A DNA stretch of 13,171 bases from Chloroflexota bacterium (GCA_016210295.1 JACQUM010000080.1:1-13171); one strand, 5' to 3'. Positions 1 through 6,972 are shown, counted from the first letter of the stretch. Made by a program: numbers and translations. The notes: generated by a model not told the origin, from the letters alone.

Positions 1-559
1 CGAACCCCGCGTTGTTGAAGGCCGAGGCGCTATGGAAAACACCCAACCACAAGGCGCGGTCCGCCGGGAGGGTCGGTGCCAAGCGGGAAGCAAGGACGTA
101 CGCGCCGATCCCTTCAAGCGTCAGAGCATAGACGGTGACGCCAAGAATCAGAAGCAGGATGCCTCGGCCGGACTGGACGCCGAGGGACTCGTGGAGCAGA
201 AAGCGTTCCTGGGCAGTCACGCGGCTGGCGATGCGCAGCAAGAAGACCGTAGAACCAACCAGAGCTCCCAAGCCCCCTGCCTGGAAGAGTCCCAGAAGCA
301 CCCAGTGGCCCACGGGGCTCCAGTAGGTGGTGGTGTCATAAATGGTAAGTCCCGTGCCCGTGGCTGCGGACGTGGCGGTGAATAAAGCGTCCAAGAAAGA
401 GGTCCTGGCCCCGCCAGAGACGGAGAAAGGCAGGGAAAGGAGGAGGGTCCCAACAGCGATCAGCGCAATGAAGAACCCGATGAACACCCAGGACGGATGG
501 ATGAATTCCCGCTTCCTTTCCTCTGTTTGAGATCCAGGCCGACCACGTTTTCGAGGCAT
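1..559 (-). CDS. trkH: TrkH/KtrB-family potassium uptake channel subunit, N-terminal part (runs off left edge)
   Basis: This is a membrane pore subunit for K+ uptake that in this family works with a cytoplasmic TrkA/KtrA nucleotide-binding partner, which is not in the window. About 186 residues are visible. A basic N-terminus (MPRKRGRPG) is followed by a first membrane segment (HPSWVFIGFFIALIAVGTLL). The first pore loop reads FTATSAATGTGL, where the family usually has a TSAVCVTGL-like sequence and the selectivity glycine is kept. After two more hydrophobic segments comes FHSASAFNNAGF, the hallmark second pore loop. The frame is open to the window edge, so the C-terminal half lies outside. The ATG at 559 is chosen because it precedes the basic N-terminus, but its ribosome site is weak. 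In-frame TTG codons lie about 20-30 bases upstream and are alternatives. The family call is firm; Trk versus Ktr subtype is not resolved. Confidence 0.93.
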   Translation of the reverse strand, partial: MPRKRGRPGSQTEERKREFIHPSWVFIGFFIALIAVGTLLLSLPFSVSGGARTSFLDALFTATSAATGTGLTIYDTTTYWSPVGHWVLLGLFQAGGLGALVGSTVFLLRIASRVTAQERFLLHESLGVQSGRGILLLILGVTVYALTLEGIGAYVLASRLAPTLPADRALWLGVFHSASAFNNAGF

Positions 560-608
560 GAGATGACTATGGAGACCCAAAGGTATCAAGGGACATTCTC
601 TCTGTCTC

Positions 609-626
609 CTTTCCTGGCCAGGAAAG
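609..626. repeat. 18-bp perfect palindrome in the trkH leader
   Basis: CTTTCCTGGCCAGGAAAG is its own reverse complement over all 18 bases. It lies between the trkH start codon and a TATAAT box on the minus strand (635-640), so it would fall at the very start of the trkH transcript. It could be an operator for a dimeric repressor or a 5' RNA hairpin. No regulator can be named. It may also be part of the wider dyad cluster around it. Confidence 0.6.
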
Positions 627-634
627 AGGTGGAA

Positions 635-640
635 ATTATA
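635..640 (-). promoter_or_regulatory. Possible -10 box for trkH
   Basis: A perfect TATAAT on the minus strand lies about 75 bases upstream of the trkH ATG. No good -35 hexamer is seen at the usual 16-18 base spacing; that interval is instead filled by a G-run/C-run dyad. The box is therefore plausible but could be fortuitous. Confidence 0.35.
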
Positions 641-965
641 TCTGGGGGGCACCCCCATCCTTCCCAGATGAGAAGGACCGGCAAAGCGGCTTCGCCCCTC
701 TGCACTCCCCTTTTCCAACACCCTGTTAGGGCCTTCGCTTCGCTCAAGGGTGACATTCACCATCACTCTCTTCCCAGGCCGGCAGCGCCCCTCGCGGAGG
801 ACTTTGCCCCAGGGACTTGAGGGGTCGGAAAGACGGATGCAGGAATCCTCCCGGCGCTCCCGCGCCGCGAGAGCGCCTCGCCAAAGAATGGTACGTCTCG
901 GAGCCTCCCAGGCACAAGGTCTGGCGATCTCCTCGCCTCGGGCCTCGTCCTTGCACCCCCGAAGA

Positions 966-992
966 TTGCTCGCTAGGAGCGCATGCTATACT
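966..992 (+). promoter_or_regulatory. Probable extended -10 promoter for the first MFS operon
   Basis: TGCTATACT (984-992) is an extended -10 element with a 5/6 TATAAT match. Upstream, TTGCTC (966-971) is a weak -35 at a short 15-base spacing. The predicted start near 999 gives a leader of about 50 bases before the GTG at 1050. Confidence 0.45.
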
Positions 993-1049
993 AGGCCAAC
1001 ATAAAGACGCTCGTCGTGGCCTGTTTTGGCCTTTGAGAGGGCATCCAGA

Positions 1050-2345
1050 GTGCAGACGAAGGCGCGCGTTGGGCAGCGGACCCGGCTCATCCCGCCGGTC
1101 TTCTTCGGCTGGTACATCGTGGCGGCCGGGATGGGCATCCACCTGTGGGCGAGCATCGCCTGGGTCTACGGCGCCCAGGTCTTCTTCACCCCTCTCATTA
1201 AGGAGTTCGGGTGGAGTCGTGCCCTCATATCGGGGGCCTTCGCCCTCCAGCGCCTGGAGGGGAGCGTCGCCGGCCCCATCGAAGGGTTCCTGGTGGACCG
1301 GATAGGGCCGCGGAAGATCGTCTTCGCCGGCGTTGTCATCATGGGCCTCGGCCTCGTCTTCCTGGGTTTCATCCAGGCCCTCTGGATGTTCTACGTCGGG
1401 GCACTTGTCGTCTCTTTGGGACTCGGCGCGGCCGTGGGAACTCCCAGGACCTGGGCCATCGTCCAGTGGTTCAGACGTCTGCGGGGCCGCGCCCTGGGGA
1501 TCGGCACGACAGGGGCGGTCATCAGCGGCCCCCTGCTCATCATCGTCGTGTGGCTGGTGGAGACCTGGGGGTGGCGGGTTGCCTTCGTGGCGCTGGGAGT
1601 GGCTACCTGGGCTCTTCTGATCCCCCTGGCGCTGGTCTTCCGGGCCCGTCCGGAGCAGTACGGCTACCTCCCCGACGGCGACCATCCCGTAGGCGCGGGA
1701 ACGGAACCGGGAGAAGGGAAAGGAGAACGGCGAGAGATACCCTCCAGGGAGGTCGCGTCCGGAAGCCTGACCGTCCGCCAGGCCCTGCGAAGCCGGGCCT
1801 TCTGGGTCCTGACTATGGTCTTTGGCGCCCAGAGCATGGGGGTGAGCGCCCTCATCGTCCATCTGATCCCCTACTTTCAGAGCATCCACTTCAGCACCGT
1901 CGAGGCGGCCTCGGTCTTGGGGTGGTTCACCGTCCTGAGCCTCTTCGGGCGTCTAGGCGGAGGGGTGGCCTCGGACTACATCGACCGCCGCCTGTTGCTG
2001 GCCGTTATTCTGGCCTCTGAGGTGGCGGCTTTCCTGGTCCTGGCCAACGTGACCTCCTACTGGCAGGTCTTCCCCTTCGCTCTCCTCTACGGGACGTCGT
2101 TCGGGGCGATGTTTCCCGCCCAAGGCGTCATCGTGAGCGGCCTCTTTGGGAGCCGGAACTTCGGGGCCATCCAGGGACTCATGCAGACCGGTTCGGTGCT
2201 CAGCGGAATGGTGGCGCCCGTCCTCATGGGCTGGATCTTCGATCAGACGGGGTCCTACGTCTCCGCCATCTACATCTTCGCCGCCGTCGCCGCCATCACT
2301 ATTCCCCTCACCGTCCTCGCCCGGCCCCCGCGCCTCCCGACTTAG
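1050..2345 (+). CDS. MFS transporter, monocarboxylate/oxalate-formate antiporter-like
   Basis: This is a 431-residue, 12-segment inner-membrane carrier. It has a short basic N-terminus, then FFGWYIVAAG in TM1 and EFGWSRA before TM2, both typical of the MCT/OFA branch of the major facilitator superfamily. The loop 2-3 motif reads GFLVDRIGPRK. QWFRRLRGRALGIGTTGAV lies at TM4-5, and RARPEQYGYLPDGD opens the central cytoplasmic loop. The C-terminal half repeats a motif-A-like GRLGGGVASDYIDRR. The GTG at 1050 is preferred because GAGAGG (1035-1040) lies nine bases upstream; a TTG at 1026 would add eight residues. Six bases separate it from the next gene, so they are probably co-transcribed. Substrate is unknown; organic acids are the usual cargo of this branch. 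Confidence 0.85.
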   Translation: MQTKARVGQRTRLIPPVFFGWYIVAAGMGIHLWASIAWVYGAQVFFTPLIKEFGWSRALISGAFALQRLEGSVAGPIEGFLVDRIGPRKIVFAGVVIMGLGLVFLGFIQALWMFYVGALVVSLGLGAAVGTPRTWAIVQWFRRLRGRALGIGTTGAVISGPLLIIVVWLVETWGWRVAFVALGVATWALLIPLALVFRARPEQYGYLPDGDHPVGAGTEPGEGKGERREIPSREVASGSLTVRQALRSRAFWVLTMVFGAQSMGVSALIVHLIPYFQSIHFSTVEAASVLGWFTVLSLFGRLGGGVASDYIDRRLLLAVILASEVAAFLVLANVTSYWQVFPFALLYGTSFGAMFPAQGVIVSGLFGSRNFGAIQGLMQTGSVLSGMVAPVLMGWIFDQTGSYVSAIYIFAAVAAITIPLTVLARPPRLPT

Positions 2346-2351
2346 CTACCT

Positions 2352-3779
2352 TTGACCACTGCGAGCACAAGACCGGCGAGCCCTACGTGGCTGAAAAAGG
2401 GAGCCTGGGCCCCGGCTCTCGCCTTCGCACTGGCACTGAGTGTCCTATTCGGATGTACCCGCCCAGTCAGCGAGAAGGCACCTACCCCCAGCCCGGAACC
2501 GACGGTAGCGACCCCGGCGCAGCAGGAGAGAGATGCGACCGCTGCTCCGACGCCCACAGCCGCCGAGACGCAGACTCTTATGCCTTCGCCGACTCCCACG
2601 TCCGTGCCCTTGTCTACACCCACCCCCTTGCCCGCCCCTTCCCCAACACCAACCCCTCAGCCTGTCCCTCCTCTCCTGCCCAAAGTCGTGCTGGAGAACG
2701 CTTTCCCCGACCTGCCGAGCAACGCCTGGGACTCCCGGCTCCTGTTCCTGACCTACCCCCCCGATGGGTCGGGCCGCGTGGCCGTGGTGTCGCAGGAAGG
2801 GCGCATCTATGTGCTGGCAAACGAGCGACGAACGATCCGGGCCTTCACATTCCTCGACATCTCCAGCAAAGTCAGTCGCGAGGGGAACGAGGAGGGTCTG
2901 TTGGGGTTGGCCTTCCACCCAGCCTATGCGAAGAACGGGCAGTTCTATGTCTACTACTCGGCACTGTCGCCCCGCCGGTCCGTCCTCAGCCGGTTCCAGG
3001 TAAGCCAGGACGCCAACGCCGCCGACCAGGGAAGCGAACAAATCCTTCTGGAAGTCCCGCAGCCCTTCCCCAACCACAACGGCGGGATGCTGGCCTTCGG
3101 CCCCGATGGATACTTGTATGTAGGTTTAGGCGACGGGGGCGGGGCGGGCGACCCCTCTGGGAACGGCCAGAGCCTCACGACTTTACTGGGGAAAATCCTG
3201 CGGATCGACGTGGACCGCGGAGAAGGGGAGCGTGCTTATGCCGTCCCGCCGGATAACCCCTTCACCGGCGCGGACAGTCCTCCTGGCTCCCGCAGCGAAA
3301 TCTGGGCATACGGCCTGCGCAACCCCTGGCGCTTCTCCTTCGACCGTGAGACCGGCGACCTGTGGGCGGCCGATGTGGGGCAGAACCGGAGCGAGGAGAT
3401 CGACCTTATCCGGAGAGGGGGCAACTACGGCTGGAACATGCTGGAGGGAGACCTGTGCTTCCGCCCGTCCTCGGGGTGCGACAGGACAAGGCTGGAACCG
3501 CCGGTTCTCGCCTACGGCCGCGACCTTGGCTGCTCCGTGACCGGAGGGTACGTCTACCGCGGCGCGGCCAGCCATGCCTTGCGGGGCGTCTACGTCTATG
3601 CCGATTTCTGTAGCGGACGCCTGTGGGGCCTGCGCTACGACAGCCAAGCGATCACCGTGCAGCGGGAACTGGCGCGCACCGGACTCCAGATCGCCTCCTT
3701 CGGAGAGGACGAAGCAGGGGAGCTGTATATTCTTGCCTTCGACGGGGGGGTCTACCGGGTGCGCCAGGAGGCCGGATAG
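2352..3779 (+). CDS. Lipoprotein PQQ-type glucose/sorbosone dehydrogenase-like protein
   Basis: This is a 475-residue predicted lipoprotein. A KKGAWAPALAFALALS signal segment leads to the lipobox LFGC, with Cys35 as the lipidation site. Residues 43-108 form a Pro/Thr/Ser-rich tether. The rest is a six-bladed beta-propeller of the GSDH (soluble PQQ glucose dehydrogenase / HHIP-like) family: EGLLGLAFHP (181-190), PNHNGG with the candidate catalytic His242, the metal-site-like GLGDGGGAGDP (258-268), and GLRNPWR with Arg323-Asn324, which in the family contact PQQ and substrate. Cys residues at 369, 376, 394 and 420 may form disulfides outside the membrane. The TTG at 2352 is the only start seen that keeps the whole signal peptide. 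It has no clear ribosome site and probably depends on coupling to the MFS stop six bases upstream. The actual substrate and PQQ use are inferred from family only. Confidence 0.85.
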   Translation: MTTASTRPASPTWLKKGAWAPALAFALALSVLFGCTRPVSEKAPTPSPEPTVATPAQQERDATAAPTPTAAETQTLMPSPTPTSVPLSTPTPLPAPSPTPTPQPVPPLLPKVVLENAFPDLPSNAWDSRLLFLTYPPDGSGRVAVVSQEGRIYVLANERRTIRAFTFLDISSKVSREGNEEGLLGLAFHPAYAKNGQFYVYYSALSPRRSVLSRFQVSQDANAADQGSEQILLEVPQPFPNHNGGMLAFGPDGYLYVGLGDGGGAGDPSGNGQSLTTLLGKILRIDVDRGEGERAYAVPPDNPFTGADSPPGSRSEIWAYGLRNPWRFSFDRETGDLWAADVGQNRSEEIDLIRRGGNYGWNMLEGDLCFRPSSGCDRTRLEPPVLAYGRDLGCSVTGGYVYRGAASHALRGVYVYADFCSGRLWGLRYDSQAITVQRELARTGLQIASFGEDEAGELYILAFDGGVYRVRQEAG

Positions 3780-3827
3780 ACTCGCCTTGCCTGTGAGGGG
3801 CTGTGCAGGATTTTTTCGGGGCGACGG

Positions 3828-3859
3828 GGCCACTGTCCAGGTGACGGTTTGGCCTTTTT
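3828..3859 (+). terminator. Probable rho-independent terminator after the dehydrogenase gene
   Basis: GGCCA (3828-3832) pairs with TGGCC (3850-3854), with a small inner GTC/GAC stem (3835-3837/3843-3845), followed directly by TTTTT (3855-3859). The stem is short and broken by internal loops, so efficiency is uncertain. A separate six-T run at 3811-3816 lacks a convincing stem. Confidence 0.5.
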
Positions 3860-3879
3860 GAGACCATCCCCGTGGGCGA

Positions 3880-3909
3880 TTGGTAGGTTCGACAGGGATT
3901 CGCTAATAT
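3880..3909 (+). promoter_or_regulatory. Weak candidate promoter for the RAM-domain gene
   Basis: TTGGTA (3880-3885) and TAATAT (3904-3909) are 18 bases apart and each match consensus at 4/6. They lie downstream of the terminator and about 60 bases before the ATG. Position supports the call more than the sequence does. Confidence 0.3.
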
Positions 3910-3967
3910 ACCAAGGGGCTGAGCGCGCCAGGTCTCAGCGCAAGAGCCCCGGAAGGAGGCGGTTGCC

Positions 3968-4216
3968 ATGGCGGTAAATGCCTATGTTCTACTTACCGTG
4001 GACCCCGCGAAAACTCAGGCGGTGGCAGAGCGTTTGCGAAATATCCCCCGGGCCATCGTCCATGAGGTGCTCGGCCCGTACGACATCATCGTCGAGCTGG
4101 AGGGCGGCACCCAGGAGGACATCACAGGGCTCCTGCGCAACAAGATCCGCAACGTTTCGGGCGTGACCAGCACTGTCACCTGTCTGTGCATGGAAGGACG
4201 AGCCGGATCGGGCTAA
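3968..4216 (+). CDS. Stand-alone Lrp/AsnC effector-binding (RAM) domain protein
   Basis: This is an 82-residue protein consisting only of the alpha-beta ligand-binding/oligomerisation domain found at the C-terminus of Lrp/AsnC regulators. It starts AYVLLTVDPAKTQAVAERL and continues with VHEVLGPYDIIVELEGG and IRNVSGVTSTVTCLCM, the usual beta-alpha-beta-beta-alpha-beta order. There is no helix-turn-helix. Such stand-alone domains form dimers or octamers that bind amino acids or other small molecules; a DNA-binding partner or direct sensing role is possible but unseen here. The ATG follows a strong GGAGG ribosome site (seven bases upstream). It has its own weak promoter and ends before a strong terminator, so it is probably monocistronic. 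Confidence 0.85.
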   Translation: MAVNAYVLLTVDPAKTQAVAERLRNIPRAIVHEVLGPYDIIVELEGGTQEDITGLLRNKIRNVSGVTSTVTCLCMEGRAGSG

Positions 4217-4301
4217 GCCTTTTCGCTTGGCGAACAGAGGCTGGCCTTCCGGCGGAGCGGAGCCGCGCAGACCGGCAGATGGCCTTCCTGAGAGGACGAG
4301 A

Positions 4302-4343
4302 AAGAGAGTGGGGCACGGCCCATAGGGCGTGCCCCACTCTCTT
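4302..4343. terminator. Strong bidirectional terminator between convergent genes
   Basis: A perfect 16-bp inverted repeat (AAGAGAGTGGGGCACG at 4302-4317 against 4328-4343) extends past one bulge into CCC-ATA-GGG (4319-4327). T-rich sequence follows on both strands (CTTCTTTCT on plus, CTCTCTTTCTC on minus). It sits between the plus-strand RAM gene and the minus-strand acyl-CoA dehydrogenase operon and can serve both. The rest of 4217-4366 shows nothing else. Confidence 0.8.
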
Positions 4344-4366
4344 CTTTCTGGTCTGATGGCTCGATG

Positions 4367-5497
4367 CTAGATGCCGAGAAGCTCGGCGATCCTCTTCTTG
4401 TGCTGCTGAGGACTGCCGAGGTAGTGGTACAGGGTGCGGGCCATCTTGGTGTAGAGGTAGAGGCCCGTCTCCTTGTCCACGCCGACGCCTGCATGGACTT
4501 CGTGGGCGTGACCGGCAGCCCCCCGGTACCCCTCGCTGGCGGCGGTCTTGGCCATGCTCACGGCCTCCGTCACCTCTTTGGCGGGCTTGTTGGTGTCCAG
4601 CTTCCAGAGGGCTTCGTAGGTGAGCCAGCGAGCGGCGTCCAGGTAGTTCAATCCCTCGATGGCGTGGTCCTGAACGCGCTGGAAGGTGCCGATGGGCCGC
4701 CCGAACTGGATGCGGCGCTGGCTGTAGTCCACGGTCATGTCGTAGACCTTGCCCGTGCCACCCACCATGTAGGAGCACAGGAGAAGAGTCGCCTTCTCCA
4801 TGGCGGACTCCAGGAGAGGCCAACCCCGGTGCACTGTGCCCAGGACGTGGCTCGCCTCCACAGAGACCTTGCTCAAAGTGACCTCGTTCAGCTTATCGCC
4901 GAACCACCCGGAGATGTTGCGGATATTGACGCCCGTCTGGTTCCCCCCCACCAGGAAGAGGGTGATGCCCCGGGCCCCGGTCCGGGCAGCGACGATGAGC
5001 TGGTCGGCGAGCTGAGCATCGGGGACGAAGAACTTGGCCCCGTTCAGGACCCAGTTGGTGCCCCGGCGCGTGGCTGTCACCTGCTTGATGTGCTCCGGGT
5101 CCCAGCCGTAGTCGGCCTCGGTGACGGCGGGGACAACGATGCGCCGGCCCTGAGCGATCTCAGGAAGAAGTGTCCTCTTCTGATTTTCGTTGCCCGCTGT
5201 CTCGATAATGAGGGCGCTGAAGACAGCCGAGGAGAAGAACGGCCCGGGCGCCAGGGCCCGCCCCAGTTCCTCCATGAGGACGGCGGCGTCGGTGAAGTCG
5301 GTCCTCTGCCCGCCGTAGGCCTCAGGGACGACGGTCGCCGTGTACCCCAGGCTGACCAGCTTCCGCCAGAGGTCGGGCGAGAAGCCGTTTGGGCTGTCGT
5401 CGATGCGGCGGACCTCCTCCCGCGGGAGCTCCCGCTCCAGGAACTCGCGGGCGGAGTTCTTCAAGAGTTGCTGCGATTCGGTAAGCGAAAGGTTCAT
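4367..5497 (-). CDS. Acyl-CoA dehydrogenase family protein, probable non-catalytic partner subunit
   Basis: This is a 376-residue protein with the full acyl-CoA dehydrogenase fold: helical N-terminal domain (LTESQQLLKNSAREFL; LGYTATVVPEAYGG at 50-63), middle beta domain (VVPAVTEADYGWDP at 121-134, then NWVLNGAKFFVPDA), and C-terminal helical domain with YSQRRIQFGRPIGTFQRVQ (258-276) and HAGVGVDKETGLYLY. Two Glu positions known to act as base appear missing by eye: the MCAD-type YEGT site reads YLGS (Leu360), and the IVD-type helix-G site aligns to Ala/Thr near 236. The shape resembles the small partner of mycobacterial FadE heteromers. The ATG has an AGAGGGGGG ribosome site about ten bases upstream. 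It follows the other dehydrogenase gene by 33 bases in one operon. Substrate is unknown. Confidence 0.88.
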   Translation of the reverse strand: MNLSLTESQQLLKNSAREFLERELPREEVRRIDDSPNGFSPDLWRKLVSLGYTATVVPEAYGGQRTDFTDAAVLMEELGRALAPGPFFSSAVFSALIIETAGNENQKRTLLPEIAQGRRIVVPAVTEADYGWDPEHIKQVTATRRGTNWVLNGAKFFVPDAQLADQLIVAARTGARGITLFLVGGNQTGVNIRNISGWFGDKLNEVTLSKVSVEASHVLGTVHRGWPLLESAMEKATLLLCSYMVGGTGKVYDMTVDYSQRRIQFGRPIGTFQRVQDHAIEGLNYLDAARWLTYEALWKLDTNKPAKEVTEAVSMAKTAASEGYRGAAGHAHEVHAGVGVDKETGLYLYTKMARTLYHYLGSPQQHKKRIAELLGI

Positions 5498-5530
5498 TGC
5501 TAGCTATCCCCCCTCTTATTCGCTCGTCTG

Positions 5531-6724
5531 CTAAACGGTGACCGCAGCCCGCTCTTGGGTGGCGCTCATCGCGATCCGTCGAGCCATGATGACCTTCTGG
5601 ATCTCGATGGTGGCACCCGGGTGCGTGAGGACGCTCTGCCGCTGATGCTCCTCCAGCCAGCCACGGACCTTGGCCGCAGAGTCCTCTTCGTTCACCAGGG
5701 CGTCGGGGCCGACAACATCCAAGACGGTCTTGGAGCGATTGAGGCCCTGGACCTTGCCCCATAGGGAGAGCTGAGAGCCCTCGTAGGTGCCCCACTGTTT
5801 GGTGGCCCGTTGCCAGTAGTTGCGGAGGCCGAAGAGGCGCTCGACGTGAGCGTTGATGTACATGTCCACGACTCTGTCCCGCTCCAGAGCATCGAGAATG
5901 CGGCCCGCCTTCTTGGCCTCGCGCAGGTAGCTCAAAAAGTGGTCCATGACCTTGGGAAGGCCGATGCGCCCGGAGCCGCCGTGCTCCAGCTCCAGGGTAG
6001 CCTGGACGCACTGCCACCCCATCCCCTCTTCGCCGATGCGGTTCTCCACCGGCACCTTCACGTTGTCCAGGAAGACCTGATGCCGGTTGTAGACGAAGAG
6101 CTGCTGAGGGATCATGCTGATGCCGGGAAGGTTGGTGGGGAGGACAAAGGCACTCAGGTTGTGATGGCGGGGCGCGTCAGGGTTAGTGACACAGATGAGG
6201 TACCAGTTTTCCGCTGGATATGGACCGCCCTGCCAGAGCTTGTGCCCGTTGATGACGTAGGAATCCCCCTGCCGGATAGCGGTGGTCCGCAGAGCGGCAA
6301 GGTCAGACCCCGCCTCCGCCTCGGTGAATCCCTGCCAGGTGGTCACCTGGCCCCGGGCCATGGGCGGGATGAGGCGCCGCTTTTGCTCCTCCGTCCCGTA
6401 AATGAGGAGAGGCGGGATAGCGAGGGAGCTGTTGTCCGGGACGTGGGGGATCTCCTCCGCCCGCTCGCTCAGCTCCTCATCGATAACGACGGCATGCTCC
6501 CAGGTGAGGCCCTTTCCGCCGTACTCTACGGGAACGGTGGGGAAGAGCCAGCCCTTTTCGCCAAGCTTTCCCCGGAAGGCGCGGGCCGCCTTGTCCTGCT
6601 CGGGCGTGATGTGCTGCCCGTCCACGGGGAGCTCGCCGATCTGGGGAATGTTCTTATCCAGCCAGTCGCGAACCTCTTTACGGAACGCCTGCTGCCCCTT
6701 GGTGTACACGATCTCAAAATCCAT
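5531..6724 (-). CDS. Acyl-CoA dehydrogenase, probable catalytic subunit of a paired enzyme
   Basis: This 397-residue flavoenzyme of the acyl-CoA dehydrogenase family would introduce a double bond into an acyl-CoA, passing electrons to electron-transfer flavoprotein. The N-terminal helices include GWLFPTVPVEYGGKGL (58-73). The FAD/substrate motif is FTEAEAGSDLAALRT (133-147), followed by SYVINGHKLWQGG. The C-terminal domain has LELEHGGSGRIG (244-255) and ends with GATIEIQKVIMARRI (370-384), which resembles the usual GGTxEIQ motif. The MCAD-type Glu is replaced (Pro369), but Glu245 and Glu247 in helix G are in place to act as the base, as in isovaleryl-CoA dehydrogenase. The ATG has AGGAGG eight bases upstream. 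It is first in the operon behind a near-consensus promoter; its start region also carries a small leader hairpin (6775-6794). Confidence 0.9.
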   Translation of the reverse strand: MDFEIVYTKGQQAFRKEVRDWLDKNIPQIGELPVDGQHITPEQDKAARAFRGKLGEKGWLFPTVPVEYGGKGLTWEHAVVIDEELSERAEEIPHVPDNSSLAIPPLLIYGTEEQKRRLIPPMARGQVTTWQGFTEAEAGSDLAALRTTAIRQGDSYVINGHKLWQGGPYPAENWYLICVTNPDAPRHHNLSAFVLPTNLPGISMIPQQLFVYNRHQVFLDNVKVPVENRIGEEGMGWQCVQATLELEHGGSGRIGLPKVMDHFLSYLREAKKAGRILDALERDRVVDMYINAHVERLFGLRNYWQRATKQWGTYEGSQLSLWGKVQGLNRSKTVLDVVGPDALVNEEDSAAKVRGWLEEHQRQSVLTHPGATIEIQKVIMARRIAMSATQERAAVTV

Positions 6725-6807
6725 GCCTACACCCTCCTCTTTGTACTAAAGCTGTGACGCCAAAGCCCCCGAGCCGACGGCCAGAAGGCCGCCGACAATC
6801 CGACGGG

Positions 6808-6836
6808 AGTATAGAAGAGCGGATCGGAGATGTCAA
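6808..6836 (-). promoter_or_regulatory. Near-consensus sigma70 promoter of the acyl-CoA dehydrogenase operon
   Basis: On the minus strand a perfect TTGACA (6836-6831) and TATACT (6813-6808) are separated by exactly 17 bases. The predicted start near 6801 leaves a leader of about 76 bases holding a CGGCC-AGAA-GGCCG hairpin (6778-6791) and an AGGAGG site. It points away from the promoter at 6906 with about 70 bases between the -35 boxes, where GCGTC-N8-GACGC (6839-6856) is a possible operator half-site pair. Confidence 0.75.
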
Positions 6837-6905
6837 GGGCGTCGCATGAGAGACGCTCGTGGACTCTCGTCTGGCCACGCATACCCTCGCCCCAAGACGG
6901 CGCCG

Positions 6906-6933
6906 TTGACAGACCTTCGAGACTCTGTAAACT
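6906..6933 (+). promoter_or_regulatory. Probable promoter of the second MFS gene
   Basis: A perfect TTGACA (6906-6911) is followed after 16 bases by TAAACT (6928-6933, 4/6 match). The predicted start near 6940 gives a leader of about 85 bases that contains the 6973-7011 stem-loop. It is divergent from the dehydrogenase operon promoter. Confidence 0.5.
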
Positions 6934-6972
6934 GAAACGCGATTTGGTTTGCGAATCCGAGTCATGCCTAGC

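Larger units (their letters stand above)
570..900. repeat. Hairpin-rich non-coding stretch, probably a repeat-type intergenic element
   Basis: This makes up most of the 490-base gap between trkH and the first MFS gene. No convincing gene is present. Dyads seen are: the 609-626 palindrome; ATCTGGG (640-646) against CCCAGAT (663-669), with a G5/C5 dyad inside; CCCT-GTT-AGGG (721-731); a CCTTCGCTTCGCTCAAGG sequence at 732-749 resembling the GAGCGAAGCGAAG-core intergenic repeats common in many bacterial genomes; and GGCGCTC (853-859) against GAGCGCC (871-877). The resemblance to a known repeat class is from memory and was not tested. From 900 to 965 nothing clear is seen. Confidence 0.4.

Noticed and set aside
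885..955. T-box-like string on the plus strand (AATGGTACG ... CTCGTCCTTGC) upstream of the first MFS gene
   Set aside because: It loosely recalls the T-box antiterminator (TGGNACC ... CGTCCC), but the bulge reads TGGTACG, the flanking helix does not pair, there is no clear Stem I or terminator, and the likely promoter at 966-992 is downstream of it.
744..1889. Long open frame of 381 codons on the minus strand opposite the first MFS gene
   Set aside because: It is rich in Asp, His, Pro, Gly and Arg with no domain pattern. It lies antisense to a clear 12-segment transporter and covers the hairpin-rich gap; it is a GC-rich shadow frame.
4364..5503. 379-codon plus-strand open frame opposite the downstream acyl-CoA dehydrogenase
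   Set aside because: The protein has no recognisable family features, while the opposite strand encodes a textbook acyl-CoA dehydrogenase with a good ribosome site. Similar shadows occur at 5810-6757, 9360-10244 and 11597-12295.
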